In this document: piece by piece, positions 1 to 7,582 of the stretch
How positions within the stretch are numbered: position 1 is the stretch's first letter
Layout: each line of letters starts with the position of its first letter
Assembly (NCBI GenBank): GCA_011523635.1
Contig: WTGI01000035.1
Span: 1 to 64,000, forward strand
Length of the DNA stretch: 64,000 bases
DNA from: Acidimicrobiia bacterium
GTDB lineage: Bacteria > Actinomycetota > Acidimicrobiia > Spongiisociales > Spongiisociaceae
Direction of reading: 5' to 3'
Notes under the pieces: model-generated
Databases searched by the model: none
The model's input: the letters and a program-made list of their open reading frames with translations, nothing else
What the model was told of the DNA's origin: nothing
Made by a program: the position numbers and the translations under genes

Positions 1-1313
1 GCGTTGGGAAGGGCGAAACCCACCAGGGCATGCCCACCCTCGTGGTAGGCGGTGACCTTCTTCTCGTGATCGCTCATCACGCGGCTCTTGCGCTCGGGAC
101 CGGCGATAACCCGGTCGATGGCCTCCTCGAGTTCGTCGGGCTCGACCAGCTCCTTGTCACGGCGCGCCGCCAGGAGGGCGGCCTCGTTGATCAGGTTGGC
201 GAGGTCGGCGCCGGTGAATCCGGGGGTCTGGCGGGCGATGGCCTCCATGTCCACGTCCTCGGAGATCGGTTTGCCCTTGGCGTGGACATCGAGGATGGCT
301 CTCCGGCCTTTGAGATCGGGACGGTCCACCACCACCTGGCGGTCGAAACGGCCCGGCCGGAGCAGCGCCGGGTCGAGGATGTCGGGCCGGTTGGTAGCGG
401 CGATCACGATGACCCCGCTGGCCACGTCGAAGCCGTCCAACTCCACGAGCAGCTGGTTCAGCGTCTGCTCCCGCTCATCGTGGCCTCCGCCGAGGCCGGC
501 GCCCCGGTGCCTTCCCACCGCGTCGATCTCATCGATGAAGATGATCGCCGGCGCCGAGGACTTGGCCTTCTCGAAAAGGTCACGGACCCGGCTGGCGCCC
601 ACGCCCACGAACATCTCGACGAAGTCGGATCCGGAGATCGAGAAGAACGGGACACCGGCCTCACCGGCCACCGCCCGGGCCAGGAGCGTCTTCCCGGTAC
701 CGGGAGGCCCGTAGAGGAGCACGCCCTTGGGGATCTTGGCTCCCATTGCCCGGAACTTCTGCGGGGACTCCAGAAAGTCCTTTATCTCCCCCAGCTCCTC
801 GATGGCCTCCTTGAGCCCGGCCACGTCCTCGAAAGTGACCTTGGGCTGGTCCTTGGTGACCTGCTTGGCCTTGGCCTTGCCGAACTGCATGATCCGGCTT
901 CCACCGCTCTGCATCTGCATGATCACGAAGATCATGAAGCCGAAGATCAGGAGCCACGGGAGGAACCCGACGATCAGATCCCAGAAACCGGGGGGCTCCG
1001 GATCGATGATCACCTTGATGTCGTTGCCGAGGAGCAATTCGGTGAGCGCCCCCTCGTACTCGGCCGGATAGAGAACGCGGAACTCGGCCGGTACGTCGGG
1101 GACGGTTACTCCTGGGACCAGCACGCCCTCGATGGCGTTGGAACTCTCGAGGATGGTCGCTTCGGCTACGGAGCCGTTCTCCACCAGCTGTTCGAATACG
1201 GTCAGATCGATCTCACCCGATTCGGTCGCCTGGTCCAGGAACCGCTGACCCAGCAGCACGAGAGCCATCACCACGAGCCCGTACAGAACGATGGTGCGGG
1301 TGGTCTTACTCAA
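1..1313 (-). CDS. ftsH: ATP-dependent zinc metalloprotease FtsH (C-terminus beyond window)
   Basis: Membrane-anchored AAA+ protease that degrades misfolded membrane proteins and short-lived regulators. About 437 codons are present; the C-terminal part of the peptidase domain lies beyond position 1. In order the protein shows an N-terminal membrane segment, an extracytoplasmic stretch, a second membrane segment, then the AAA domain with Walker A (GPPGTGKT), Walker B ([11 protein letters not shown]) and the second region of homology ([19 protein letters not shown]). The zinc site reads HEGGH instead of the usual HEAGH and lies close to the edge. I chose the TTG at 1313 because GGGGAAAG lies just upstream and the product begins with the typical S-K-T-T-R-T plus membrane segment. 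An ATG AAT TGA mini-ORF overlaps this start. A promoter candidate lies at 1398-1426. Confidence 0.95.
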   Translation of the reverse strand, partial: MSKTTRTIVLYGLVVMALVLLGQRFLDQATESGEIDLTVFEQLVENGSVAEATILESSNAIEGVLVPGVTVPDVPAEFRVLYPAEYEGALTELLLGNDIKVIIDPEPPGFWDLIVGFLPWLLIFGFMIFVIMQMQSGGSRIMQFGKAKAKQVTKDQPKVTFEDVAGLKEAIEELGEIKDFLESPQKFRAMGAKIPKGVLLYGPPGTGKTLLARAVAGEAGVPFFSISGSDFVEMFVGVGASRVRDLFEKAKSSAPAIIFIDEIDAVGRHRGAGLGGGHDEREQTLNQLLVELDGFDVASGVIVIAATNRPDILDPALLRPGRFDRQVVVDRPDLKGRRAILDVHAKGKPISEDVDMEAIARQTPGFTGADLANLINEAALLAARRDKELVEPDELEEAIDRVIAGPERKSRVMSDHEKKVTAYHEGGHALVGFALPN

Positions 1314-1397
1314 TTCATCTTTCCCCTGTTGCTGCCATGGCGCGGCGAGAGACCCGGTGAGCCCGGAATCGTGGCGTAGCGGAGGTTCGCGTTCCCC

Positions 1398-1426
1398 ATC
1401 CTACGGGAGAAACCAGCCTATGACCA
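1398..1426 (-). promoter_or_regulatory. Candidate sigma-70-type promoter for ftsH
   Basis: On the minus strand TGGTCA (1426-1421) and TAGGAT (1403-1398) are separated by exactly 17 bases. Both differ from the consensus at two positions, and TAGGAT fits the loose actinobacterial TANNNT form. A start of transcription near 1391 would leave a leader of roughly 78 bases before the TTG of ftsH. The -35 box starts only five bases from the edge of palindromic element copy 1. Assigned by eye. Confidence 0.45.
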
Positions 1427-1431
1427 CCCCT

Positions 1432-1538
1432 CTAGGAGCATGCTGAAAAAGACGGGGATTTGTCGGCCCGCAAGGTCTTTCTCCGGGGGGTCACTGTTGA
1501 CCATCGGGCCGCCGGGACATTTTTCAGCACACTCCTAG
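1432..1538 (-). repeat. Palindromic intergenic element, copy 1 (107 bp)
   Basis: The ends are inverted repeats: CTAGGAGCATGCTGAAAAA at the left and, read on the other strand, CTAGGAGTGTGCTGAAAAA at the right (17 of 19 identical). Inside, GGCGGCC can pair with GGCCGAC with one mismatch, so a minus-strand transcript would form a long two-part hairpin. The element starts exactly at codon CTA of hpt and supplies its last four residues (L-G-V-C) and the TGA stop. It then runs up to the ftsH promoter. It codes for no protein of its own. Copies 2 and 3 at 4744-4848 and 16534-16647 share the ends and the GACGGGGA and GGACA motifs just inside them. Confidence 0.85.
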
Positions 1539-2060
1539 TGAATGCTCGTCCAGAACCCCCACATAGGGGAGGTTGCGGTAGAGCTGGTCGTAATCGAGTC
1601 CGTATCCCACCACGAACTCGGGGCCGATCCGGAAGCCTACGTATCTGGCCTCGACCGGGACCCGTTGCACTCCCTCCTTCAGCAACAGCGTGGCCAGCTC
1701 GATGGAACTCGGGTTCCTCAGCCGGAGGGTCCGCAACATGTAGTCGAGGGTTAGGCCCGAGTCCACGATGTCCTCCACCAGGAGCACGTGGCGGCCGGCG
1801 ATCTCCTCATCCAGGTCCTTGAGGATCCGCACCACGCCCGAGGTCTTGGTGCTCGATCCGTACGAGGACACCGCCATGAAATCGAACTCCACCGGGATGC
1901 TGATATGCCGCGCCAGGTCGGCCATCACCATGAAAGCCCCCCGCAACACCCCGACCACCAGCAGCCGCTCGCCGCGGTAGTCACGCGAAATCTCGTCGCC
2001 CATCTCCTTCAGGCGATGCGCGATCTCCTCCTCGCTGATCAAGACCCGACCGGCTTCCAC
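1524..2060 (-). CDS. hpt: Hypoxanthine phosphoribosyltransferase
   Basis: Purine salvage enzyme that makes IMP or GMP from hypoxanthine or guanine and PRPP in the cytosol. The PRPP-binding loop reads VLLVEDIVDSGLT, and the N-terminal region has the usual LLVVGVLRGAFMVMADLAR strand and helix. Length is about 178 residues, normal for the family. I chose GTG at 2060, behind GGGAGGACAG; an upstream in-frame start at 2150 would lie entirely inside tilS and adds no recognisable sequence. The start overlaps the tilS stop by about 22 bases, implying coupled translation, and tilS-hpt adjacency is the common actinobacterial arrangement. The last four residues and the stop come from palindromic element copy 1, so the original C-terminus has been replaced. 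Confidence 0.94.
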   Translation of the reverse strand: MEAGRVLISEEEIAHRLKEMGDEISRDYRGERLLVVGVLRGAFMVMADLARHISIPVEFDFMAVSSYGSSTKTSGVVRILKDLDEEIAGRHVLLVEDIVDSGLTLDYMLRTLRLRNPSSIELATLLLKEGVQRVPVEARYVGFRIGPEFVVGYGLDYDQLYRNLPYVGVLDEHSLGVC

Positions 2061-3391
2061 CTGTCCTCCCTCGTCGCCTCCACCAGGACGTACCCCATCG
2101 TATCCTCTTCGACCAATCCACGGTAGGCCCGGCGGACTCCCGGCACCCATACCACCTCACCACCCACCGCCAGCACCGGCCATGCCGCCCGTTCGGCACG
2201 GGGGATGCGGGCCTCGGACAGCGCCTCCGCCACTCGCTTGCCGCCCCGGGCCATGGCAATCCGGTCGTCGTCTCTTGCCGGCCTGACCGCCGCCTCGTCC
2301 CAGGGCAAGGCCCGGGCGTCGAAGGCCTGGCGCCACCGGGACAGGGGAAAGGCCTCGGGTCGCCCGAGATGCTCCCTGGCTTCCCAGTTCCAGGTGCCCC
2401 AACGGGTTGCTCCCCGCATCGACAACGGCACGGGCGGAGGGACGGCGGGACGGTCCTCGGCGCCGATCATCACGTAGGCCCCCACGCGAGCCACCCGGTG
2501 TCCACCCGTGATGCGGCCCTCCTTCCCGTCCATGGCCGCCCTCAGCACCACATCCACGTCGCGCCGGCCGCCGGGGTGCCCCTCACCGAGCATCCGGAGT
2601 GCCCGCCGGACCACCCGGGCCGCCAGGGCTGGCGGCAGGGTTCGGATCTCACCGGCCGCCACCCTCACCGATCCGCCGACGCTCTCGACCCTGGCCGACG
2701 CCCCGGCCCGCTCGAGGAAGGCCACGTCGGTCTCGGCCAGCCGGGCCAGATCGGCCAGCCTCCGGCCGATGCCCGGCGCCAGGGTGCGCTCCCATCCGGC
2801 CAGGGCGCGCCGGATCCTGACCCTCCGGTAGGAAGCATCCTGGTTGGCCGGATCGTCGGCGAACGGCAACCCCAGCAGAGTGGCCAGCTCCCGGGTCTGG
2901 GTCCGGGTCACCTCGAGTAGGGGACGAACGAGGCCGGTACGGTGACGGTGGATGCCCCTAAGGCCGTCCAGCCCGGATCCCCACAGGAGGTTTCCGAGGA
3001 CGGTCTCGGCCTGGTCGTCCAGCGTGTGGCCGGTGGCGACCCGCTCCCCGGCGCCCAGCTGCCGCTCCAGCGCTTCGTAGCGGGCCCGGCGGGCGACAGC
3101 CTCGGGCGAGCCCGGCCCGGATGTGTCCACCCGTACGACGGTCAACTCGACGCGGAGCCGGTCCGCAACCGCCCCGGCCGCCGCCTCCATCCGGTCCGAA
3201 CCGGGCCAGCCGTGGTGGACATGCACGGCTCGGGAGCTCCGTCCGCACTTCTGGATCGCCCATGCCAGGACCGCGCTGTCGGCGCCTCCGCTCAGGGCCG
3301 CCACCAGCCTGCCGGGGTCGTCTCCGAGCGCCTGGCCGACCAGGGTGACGACCTCGGAGCCGAGTCGCTCTAAGCGACGCGAGCCAGCCAC
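2039..3391 (-). CDS. tilS: tRNA(Ile)-lysidine synthase TilS
   Basis: Modifies C34 of the CAU anticodon of tRNA-Ile2 to lysidine using ATP and lysine, which switches decoding from AUG to AUA. The N-terminal PP-loop ATPase motif is visible as ALSGGADSAVLAW, followed by VHVHHGWPGSDRM and GHTLDDQAETVL, which are typical of the family. The C-terminal half carries further substrate-binding sequence, giving about 450 residues. The start is not certain: GTG at 3391 is the nearest in-frame start upstream of the PP-loop domain and overlaps the DUF2342 stop by 22 bases. The open frame runs on to 4207, but that part is antisense-like shadow of the upstream gene. Likely transcribed with DUF2342 and hpt. 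Confidence 0.9.
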   Translation of the reverse strand: MAGSRRLERLGSEVVTLVGQALGDDPGRLVAALSGGADSAVLAWAIQKCGRSSRAVHVHHGWPGSDRMEAAAGAVADRLRVELTVVRVDTSGPGSPEAVARRARYEALERQLGAGERVATGHTLDDQAETVLGNLLWGSGLDGLRGIHRHRTGLVRPLLEVTRTQTRELATLLGLPFADDPANQDASYRRVRIRRALAGWERTLAPGIGRRLADLARLAETDVAFLERAGASARVESVGGSVRVAAGEIRTLPPALAARVVRRALRMLGEGHPGGRRDVDVVLRAAMDGKEGRITGGHRVARVGAYVMIGAEDRPAVPPPVPLSMRGATRWGTWNWEAREHLGRPEAFPLSRWRQAFDARALPWDEAAVRPARDDDRIAMARGGKRVAEALSEARIPRAERAAWPVLAVGGEVVWVPGVRRAYRGLVEEDTMGYVLVEATREDRWKPVGS

Positions 3392-4437
3392 GTCTCGGGG
3401 GCCTTGATCTCCGCCCTGGTGGGCAGGGTCTCGGGCGACTCCCAGGCTCGATCCACCGCCGGCCATCCGGCCCGCTCCACCACCGCCAGGATGAATTCGC
3501 GTCCCTCTTCGTACTGTCGCAGCTTCATTTCCAATCCCGACAGGCGCAACAGGGCCGCTACCCGAGGATGGTGGCGGCGCCGGGTGAAGAGATCGGACAT
3601 CCGTTTCCACGTGGCCAGTTCTCGCTGCCCGATCCGGTCCATCACCACATGCCCGTGACCCTCCACCAGCGACATGAGCGCCTGCACCCGGTCGAGATGC
3701 TCCAACTCGGATGGAGTGGCCATCAGGCCCAGCACCCCGGCCTCCCCCACCGGAGGGCTGCCCTCCATGATGGCCTTGCCCGCCCGGGACAGGAGGATCT
3801 CCAGGCGCGACGGATCCTCGGGTGTGGACAGGGACACCAGAGTGCCCGCCAGGCCCAGGAAGTAATCCCGGAGCCAGGGAACACCCACGAACTGGAGCCG
3901 GTGGGTGACCTCGTGGAGAGACACCCAGAACCGGAAGTCTTCGGGACGCAGCTGGAACTTCCTCTCCATCTCCAGGATATTGGGGGCGGGCAGGCAGATC
4001 TGGTCCGCCCGACCGTCGGATGGCAGTAGCAGCTCGTACTGGCCCAGGACGCGCCGTGACAGCAGCCCCAGGACGGCGCCCGTCTCCATCGCCATCAGGA
4101 GCCCGGCGAGGCGGTGACCCGCCCCGGTCTCCTCGGCATGGTCCTCCAGCTTCTCCTCCACGGGACGCAGCAGTTCGGTGAAGAAGGCCAGGTTGCGCTC
4201 CACCCACGTGAGCCGGTCGATGACCATCACGCGGGGTTCTCCCGGACCGGAGAAGCCGGTCTCCTCCTCGACCAGGGCGCCCGCCCGGTGAACCATTGCG
4301 GGGGCCATCTCTTCGAGGGCGGCCAGGTGGTAGCTGCCGGCTAGGGGATAGGTGCCCGCCAGGTAGCCGGCCACACGTAGGGTTCGGGCCTGCTCCTCGG
4401 TTTGCATCAGACCGGGGCCCATGGGAGCCGGCCCCAT
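3370..4437 (-). CDS. DUF2342 zinc-dependent metalloprotease-like protein
   Basis: Member of the actinobacterial DUF2342 family, often labelled a zinc-dependent metalloprotease or coenzyme F420 biosynthesis-associated protein; no reaction has been proved that I know of. The product is 355 residues with a clear HEXXH site, HEVTH at residues 175-179, and a second conserved EGHGHVVMD segment around residue 263. It has no signal peptide, so it is probably cytoplasmic. The order DUF2342 - tilS - hpt is one I recall from Mycobacterium tuberculosis (Rv3626c to Rv3624c), which supports the call. Several methionines lie near the N-terminus (residues 1, 6 and 11), so the exact start is open. Confidence 0.88.
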   Translation of the reverse strand: MGPAPMGPGLMQTEEQARTLRVAGYLAGTYPLAGSYHLAALEEMAPAMVHRAGALVEEETGFSGPGEPRVMVIDRLTWVERNLAFFTELLRPVEEKLEDHAEETGAGHRLAGLLMAMETGAVLGLLSRRVLGQYELLLPSDGRADQICLPAPNILEMERKFQLRPEDFRFWVSLHEVTHRLQFVGVPWLRDYFLGLAGTLVSLSTPEDPSRLEILLSRAGKAIMEGSPPVGEAGVLGLMATPSELEHLDRVQALMSLVEGHGHVVMDRIGQRELATWKRMSDLFTRRRHHPRVAALLRLSGLEMKLRQYEEGREFILAVVERAGWPAVDRAWESPETLPTRAEIKAPETWLARVA

Positions 4438-4453
4438 CGCGGCCGCGCCGGTC

Positions 4454-4831
4454 TCACCTGATCACGCGGTAGCGGTTCTTGGTAACCCTCACGAAGTACA
4501 TGATGATTGCGCCCACGACCGCGGCGGTACCGAGTAACAGGGTGGCCGGGACCAGGAACCGGTAGGACCATTCGGGTTCGGGTTCCGCAGGCGGATCGTC
4601 GGGAACCGGGATGGCGGGCACGGGCGCATCCGCGGCCGGAGTCGCCGGCTCGTCGCCCTCATCGGCTGCGAGCACGGAAGTAGCCGGCCAGGCGCAGAGG
4701 ACCAACCCCACGAGCAAACAGGCGACCGGCCTCCTAAGCGCCCTTGGAGGGTGCTGAAAAAGACGGGGACGGGTTGGCCTGTGATACCTCCAACGGGGGT
4801 TTCGTTGCCGACTATCGGGCCAACGGGACAT
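4454..4831 (-). CDS. Small exported or membrane protein, N-terminus encoded by palindromic element
   Basis: I do not recognise the family. From about residue 32 the product shows an RR-containing hydrophobic signal-like segment ending in SVLA, then an acidic and proline-rich linker, one transmembrane helix (FLVPATLLLGTAAVVGAI) and a short basic tail (KNRYRVIR). That suggests a single-pass membrane protein with a small outside domain. The start given, ATG at 4831, lies inside palindromic element copy 2, ten bases behind the AGGAGG in its terminal repeat, and the frame stays open through the whole element. The alternative is TTG at 4717, with its own AGGAGG upstream, which would give a shorter product with almost no n-region. 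It lies between mpaB and DUF2342 on the same strand. Confidence 0.6.
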   Translation of the reverse strand: MSRWPDSRQRNPRWRYHRPTRPRLFQHPPRALRRPVACLLVGLVLCAWPATSVLAADEGDEPATPAADAPVPAIPVPDDPPAEPEPEWSYRFLVPATLLLGTAAVVGAIIMYFVRVTKNRYRVIR

Positions 4832-4848
4832 TTTTCAGTACCCTCCTA
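4744..4848 (-). repeat. Palindromic intergenic element, copy 2 (105 bp)
   Basis: The left end TTGGAGGGTGCTGAAAAA and the reverse complement of the right end, TAGGAGGGTACTGAAAAA, match at 16 of 18 positions. The inner arms GTTGGCC and GGCCAAC pair perfectly. On the minus strand the 5' end contains AGGAGGG followed ten bases later by ATG, with an open frame to the far end and on into the 4454-4831 gene. The 3' end contains CACCCTCC, the complement of that Shine-Dalgarno sequence, so the fold would hide the initiation site. Confidence 0.85.
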
Positions 4849-4886
4849 CGTGCCGCCCCTGCCATGGAGTCGATTGTACCAGCCAT

Positions 4887-4921
4887 CTCTAGTCTCTAGT
4901 TTCTAGTTGCTAGTCTCTAGT
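4887..4921. repeat. CTAG heptamer tandem repeat, site 1 (5 units)
   Basis: Five consecutive heptamers: CTCTAGT, CTCTAGT, TTCTAGT, TGCTAGT, CTCTAGT. An AT-rich tail with further TAACTA and CTAG words follows, up to the TAG stop of the mpaB-like gene at 4946. Related arrays are at 9375-9409 and 37958-37971. The base composition is sharply unlike the GC-rich surroundings. Confidence 0.85.
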
Positions 4922-4945
4922 AATCTAAGATTAACTAACGATTAA

Positions 4946-5887
4946 CTAGAGCTTCCAGTCCGGTGGGATGTCGACGGGGAGGGGTTGGCAAAACAGGCCT
5001 TCGGGAACCGGGCAGCCCGTCCGGACCAGCGCCAGGTTCCAGGACGGAGAGCACCCGAGCACCGACCGGAGGATCCTTACCGCCAGGGCGCCGACCGGGC
5101 GGCCACGCCGGCGAAGCCGTATCCCGAGCAGGCCCCTGATCCGATCCGGGATGGTCGAGACCGCACCGAGATAGAGGAGTCGATAGCCGGCCTTCTGCAG
5201 CCCCTCCAGCGGCGGGTCCGCCAGGAAGTCCACCGCCTCCCGCATCCCGGGTGAGGGAGCGAGGTCTGGGTGGTCCGACACCCAGCGCGACAGCAACTCC
5301 GCCTCCACGGGCACGGGCTCCGCGCCCAGCATCCGACCGATCCGGGCCTGCTCCCGCACGAAACGGTCGGCGTCGGCAGGCGTCAGGGTGACCGCCCCGA
5401 ATGCCCGGTGGGCGGCCAGGAACGAATCGGTCAGCACGTTGTGCACCCAGGCGGACAGGCCTGGAGCGCCGGCCGAATAGGACCGCCCGCGATGGGAGGT
5501 CCCCTCCACCCGGCCATGGGCCCTGCGGACCGCCTCCACGGCGCGCTCCACCTCGGGGCCGGCGCCGAACGTGGTCGCTGTGACGTAGGCGGAAGTCCGG
5601 GACAGCCGGCCCAGCGGGTCCACCCGGTAGCGGGAGTGGTCCGCAACCCCGGCCACCACCTCCGGATGGGCGCTCTGGATCAGCAGCGCCCTTATACCGC
5701 CCACGAAGGCGGCCACGTCCGAGATCACCGACCAGGATGCTGAGCCGGGACCGCACACACCCGGGTCGCCGGCGAAGTCCAGGGTGTGGCGAAGCGGGTA
5801 CTCGATGTGGCCGAACGGCCCCGTAGCGGAGGCCCGGACCCGGGCCCGCCAAGACTCCCCCATCCTTCTCGGACGAGGTCCGATCAC
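4946..5887 (-). CDS. Oxygenase MpaB family protein (DUF2236)
   Basis: DUF2236 family, which includes the MpaB-like and latex-clearing oxygenases that bind haem b through histidines; the substrate here is unknown. Family-typical stretches are the IQSAHPEVVAGV...HSRY segment, a following DPLGRLSRTSAYV, and WVHNVLTDSFLAAHRAFG, with candidate haem histidines in each region. The length of 313 residues is normal. GTG at 5887 follows the TAG of the anti-sigma gene without a gap, so the protein is probably made from the sigR-rsrA transcript; a second possible start is the ATG at 5863. Its place in a redox-sensing operon suggests, but does not show, a role in oxidative or thiol stress. The TAG stop merges into the CTAG heptamer region. 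Confidence 0.82.
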   Translation of the reverse strand: MIGPRPRRMGESWRARVRASATGPFGHIEYPLRHTLDFAGDPGVCGPGSASWSVISDVAAFVGGIRALLIQSAHPEVVAGVADHSRYRVDPLGRLSRTSAYVTATTFGAGPEVERAVEAVRRAHGRVEGTSHRGRSYSAGAPGLSAWVHNVLTDSFLAAHRAFGAVTLTPADADRFVREQARIGRMLGAEPVPVEAELLSRWVSDHPDLAPSPGMREAVDFLADPPLEGLQKAGYRLLYLGAVSTIPDRIRGLLGIRLRRRGRPVGALAVRILRSVLGCSPSWNLALVRTGCPVPEGLFCQPLPVDIPPDWKL

Positions 5888-6124
5888 CTAGTGGTGTCGT
5901 TCCCGGATCAGGCGGCGGATACGCTCCACCACCTCGGGAGGAGCATCGACCCGGGCCCGTTCGCGAATGAAGCGGCGGAGCCGCTTCTCGAAATGGAATG
6001 CACGCTCGCAGTTCAGGCATCGCCTGAGGTGCAACCGGATCCGGATCCTCCGGAGCGACCGTATCTCGCCGTCGAGATACGAGTAGAGCCTGGTGGCGGC
6101 CCGGAAGCACGACTTGCGGTGCAT
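5888..6124 (-). CDS. rsrA: Zinc-binding anti-sigma factor, RsrA/RshA type
   Basis: Binds and holds the SigR-type factor encoded just upstream; in the known family oxidation of zinc-ligand cysteines releases the sigma factor. The 78-residue product has the ZAS pattern: C6, then H32-x3-C36-x2-C39 (HLRRCLNC), with YSYLDGEI between them as in RsrA. The ATG at 6124 overlaps the sigma stop by one base (TGATG). A longer reading to 6178 is possible but would lie inside sigR and add an arginine- and glycine-rich stretch. The C-terminal half is unusually rich in arginine. Confidence 0.88.
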   Translation of the reverse strand: MHRKSCFRAATRLYSYLDGEIRSLRRIRIRLHLRRCLNCERAFHFEKRLRRFIRERARVDAPPEVVERIRRLIRERHH

Positions 6125-6702
6125 CAATCCCCTTCCCCTTCGGAGGTGCGGAACCCCCGTTCCTCCGCGGTTTGCCACAATAGCTTCTGCAGCGCCCTTC
6201 GTCCGCGATGGAGCCGGGACATCACGGTTCCGATGGGAATCTCCAGCATCCCGGCGATTTCCTTGTAGGAAAAACCCTCTAGATCGGCCATCAGCACCGG
6301 CATCCGGTACTTCCGGGGAAGCTTGTCGATCGCCTGCCGTACATCCGATCCCTCCAGGGCCTCGAACACCTCGTCTTCCGCCGAGCGCGCCGCCCGATCG
6401 GTCTCGGGCGTGGCCACCCGCTTGTACAGATAGAGACCCTCCACCCCGTCCAGATCGACCTCGTCGGGACGGCGCTGCTGTTGCCGGTACCGATTGATGA
6501 ACGTATTCGTCAGGATCCTGTACAGCCAGGCGCGCAGGTTGGTCCCCTCCCGGAAACCATCGTATCCCCGGAACGCTCGCAGGAAGGTCTCCTGCACCAG
6601 ATCCTCGGCATCGGCCCGGTTACGGGTCATGCGCAACGCGGCCGAGTAGAGGGGATGTGCGTACTGCATCGCATCCTGCTCGAAGTTCGCCCTGTCTGCC
6701 AT
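6124..6702 (-). CDS. sigR: ECF sigma factor, SigR/SigH family
   Basis: Extracytoplasmic-function sigma factor of the thiol-stress type (SigR of Streptomyces, SigH of Mycobacterium). Region 2 is visible as [20 protein letters not shown] followed by [16 protein letters not shown]. Region 4 is visible as [20 protein letters not shown], then EIAGML and [16 protein letters not shown], which is close to the SigR/SigH consensus. Length is 192 residues. The directly overlapping rsrA-like gene completes the usual sigma and anti-sigma pair. No GGAAT/GTT autoregulatory promoter of the SigR type was found in the roughly 100 bases upstream, so the control of its transcription is unclear. Confidence 0.92.
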   Translation of the reverse strand: MADRANFEQDAMQYAHPLYSAALRMTRNRADAEDLVQETFLRAFRGYDGFREGTNLRAWLYRILTNTFINRYRQQQRRPDEVDLDGVEGLYLYKRVATPETDRAARSAEDEVFEALEGSDVRQAIDKLPRKYRMPVLMADLEGFSYKEIAGMLEIPIGTVMSRLHRGRRALQKLLWQTAEERGFRTSEGEGD

Positions 6703-6800
6703 CCGTCTCGTCCTGACTACCTGCTCACGAGCGATCGCCGGCTGGACCTGGCGGCCGGGGAGGCCCCGCCTCTCGGCAAACTAACCGCGCCATGCATGCG

Positions 6801-6872
6801 AGCCGGAGAGGGGATTCGAACCCCTGGCCTGCTCATTACGAGTGAGCTGCTCTACCCCTGAGCTACTCCGGC
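6801..6872 (-). tRNA. tRNA-Thr (anticodon CGT)
   Basis: 72-nt cloverleaf on the minus strand. The acceptor arms are GCCGGAG and CTCCGGC, the D arm is GCTCAGGGGTAGAGC, the anticodon stem GCTCA/TGAGC encloses loop CTCGTAA (anticodon CGT), and the T arm contains GGTTCGAATCC. The discriminator base is T and CCA is not encoded. A TAGAAT -10 box at 6888-6883 lies eleven bases from the mature 5' end. Confidence 0.95.
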
Positions 6873-6882
6873 TGGTCAGCCA

Positions 6883-6888
6883 ATTCTA
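6883..6888 (-). promoter_or_regulatory. Candidate -10 box for tRNA-Thr
   Basis: TAGAAT on the minus strand matches TATAAT at five of six positions and predicts transcription starting about four bases ahead of the mature tRNA. The matching -35 position holds only GTGAGG, which is weak. Confidence 0.4.
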
Positions 6889-6907
6889 GTGTCCGCAACC
6901 CGCACCC

Positions 6908-7534
6908 TCACCCGTCGGCCGGCGGGTCGGGGTAGGCGGCCTCCAGCCGGCGTAGCTCCCGGTCGAGGGCGGAGCGGATGGACTCGTTGAGGGCTGCCAC
7001 CGGGTCGGGGTGTTCCATGGACGGGCTCGGGTCGGTCGGTGCCCCGACCACCACCCTGATCGGGGCGCGCCTTACCCTCATCCCGTCCATCGGCATGGCG
7101 TGCTGGCTCCCCCATATGGCCACGGGGACGACCGGAACCGAGGCCCGTACCGCCAGCCAGGCCGCGCCGGTCTTCAGCGGGACCTCCCCCCAGGCCGCCA
7201 CCCGGCGGCCCTCCGGGAACACCCCGATCGGACGACCCGACTCCAGGTGACGGAGCGCTGCCCGCAGCGCCCCCAGCGCCGGGCGGTCGGACCTGGTGAC
7301 CGGGATGGAGTCGAAGATCGTGAGCACCGCGTCGAGGGCCGGGTGGACACCCCAGATCTCGTCGAGGGCCAGGAATCGGACCGGCCGCCGCAGGGCCAGG
7401 CCCGCGATGGGCGGATCGAGCGACGAGACGTGGTTGGCGACCGCCACGAACGGGCCCTTCGGCAGCGGAGCCCTGCGGACCACCGAATATGGGAACCAGG
7501 CGGCCACGACCCTGGCCAGTGGCCACAGCAGCAC
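6908..7534 (-). CDS. plsC: 1-acyl-sn-glycerol-3-phosphate acyltransferase (PlsC family)
   Basis: Transfers an acyl chain to lysophosphatidic acid in membrane phospholipid synthesis, or a related lysolipid. The HX4D catalytic block is NHVSSLD (H35, D40) and the substrate-binding block is FPEGRR (around residues 106-111). There is a hydrophobic N-terminal segment for membrane association. Length is 208 residues, within the family range. GTG at 7534 is the first in-frame start after an upstream TGA, with AGGA eight bases before it. The gene follows the K+ channel gene after 48 bases on the same strand. Confidence 0.86.
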   Translation of the reverse strand: MLLWPLARVVAAWFPYSVVRRAPLPKGPFVAVANHVSSLDPPIAGLALRRPVRFLALDEIWGVHPALDAVLTIFDSIPVTRSDRPALGALRAALRHLESGRPIGVFPEGRRVAAWGEVPLKTGAAWLAVRASVPVVPVAIWGSQHAMPMDGMRVRRAPIRVVVGAPTDPSPSMEHPDPVAALNESIRSALDRELRRLEAAYPDPPADG

Positions 7535-7582
7535 CCAGGCGATCCTGCTGAGGGGCCCCCGGAGAGCGGCCGGAACTATGGG

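Noticed and set aside
1432..1538. Element copy 1 as a plain Rho-independent terminator for hpt
   Set aside because: The hairpin is much longer than a terminator stem and no T run follows it at either end; the shared ends with copies 2 and 3 point to a repeat family instead.
6703..6800. Autoregulatory SigR-type promoter (GGAAT, GTT) ahead of sigR
   Set aside because: No GGAAT with a correctly spaced GTT was found in this gap.
6801..6872. tRNA-Thr as an attachment site of an integrated element
   Set aside because: No integrase, no second copy of the tRNA 3' end and no foreign-looking genes lie nearby.
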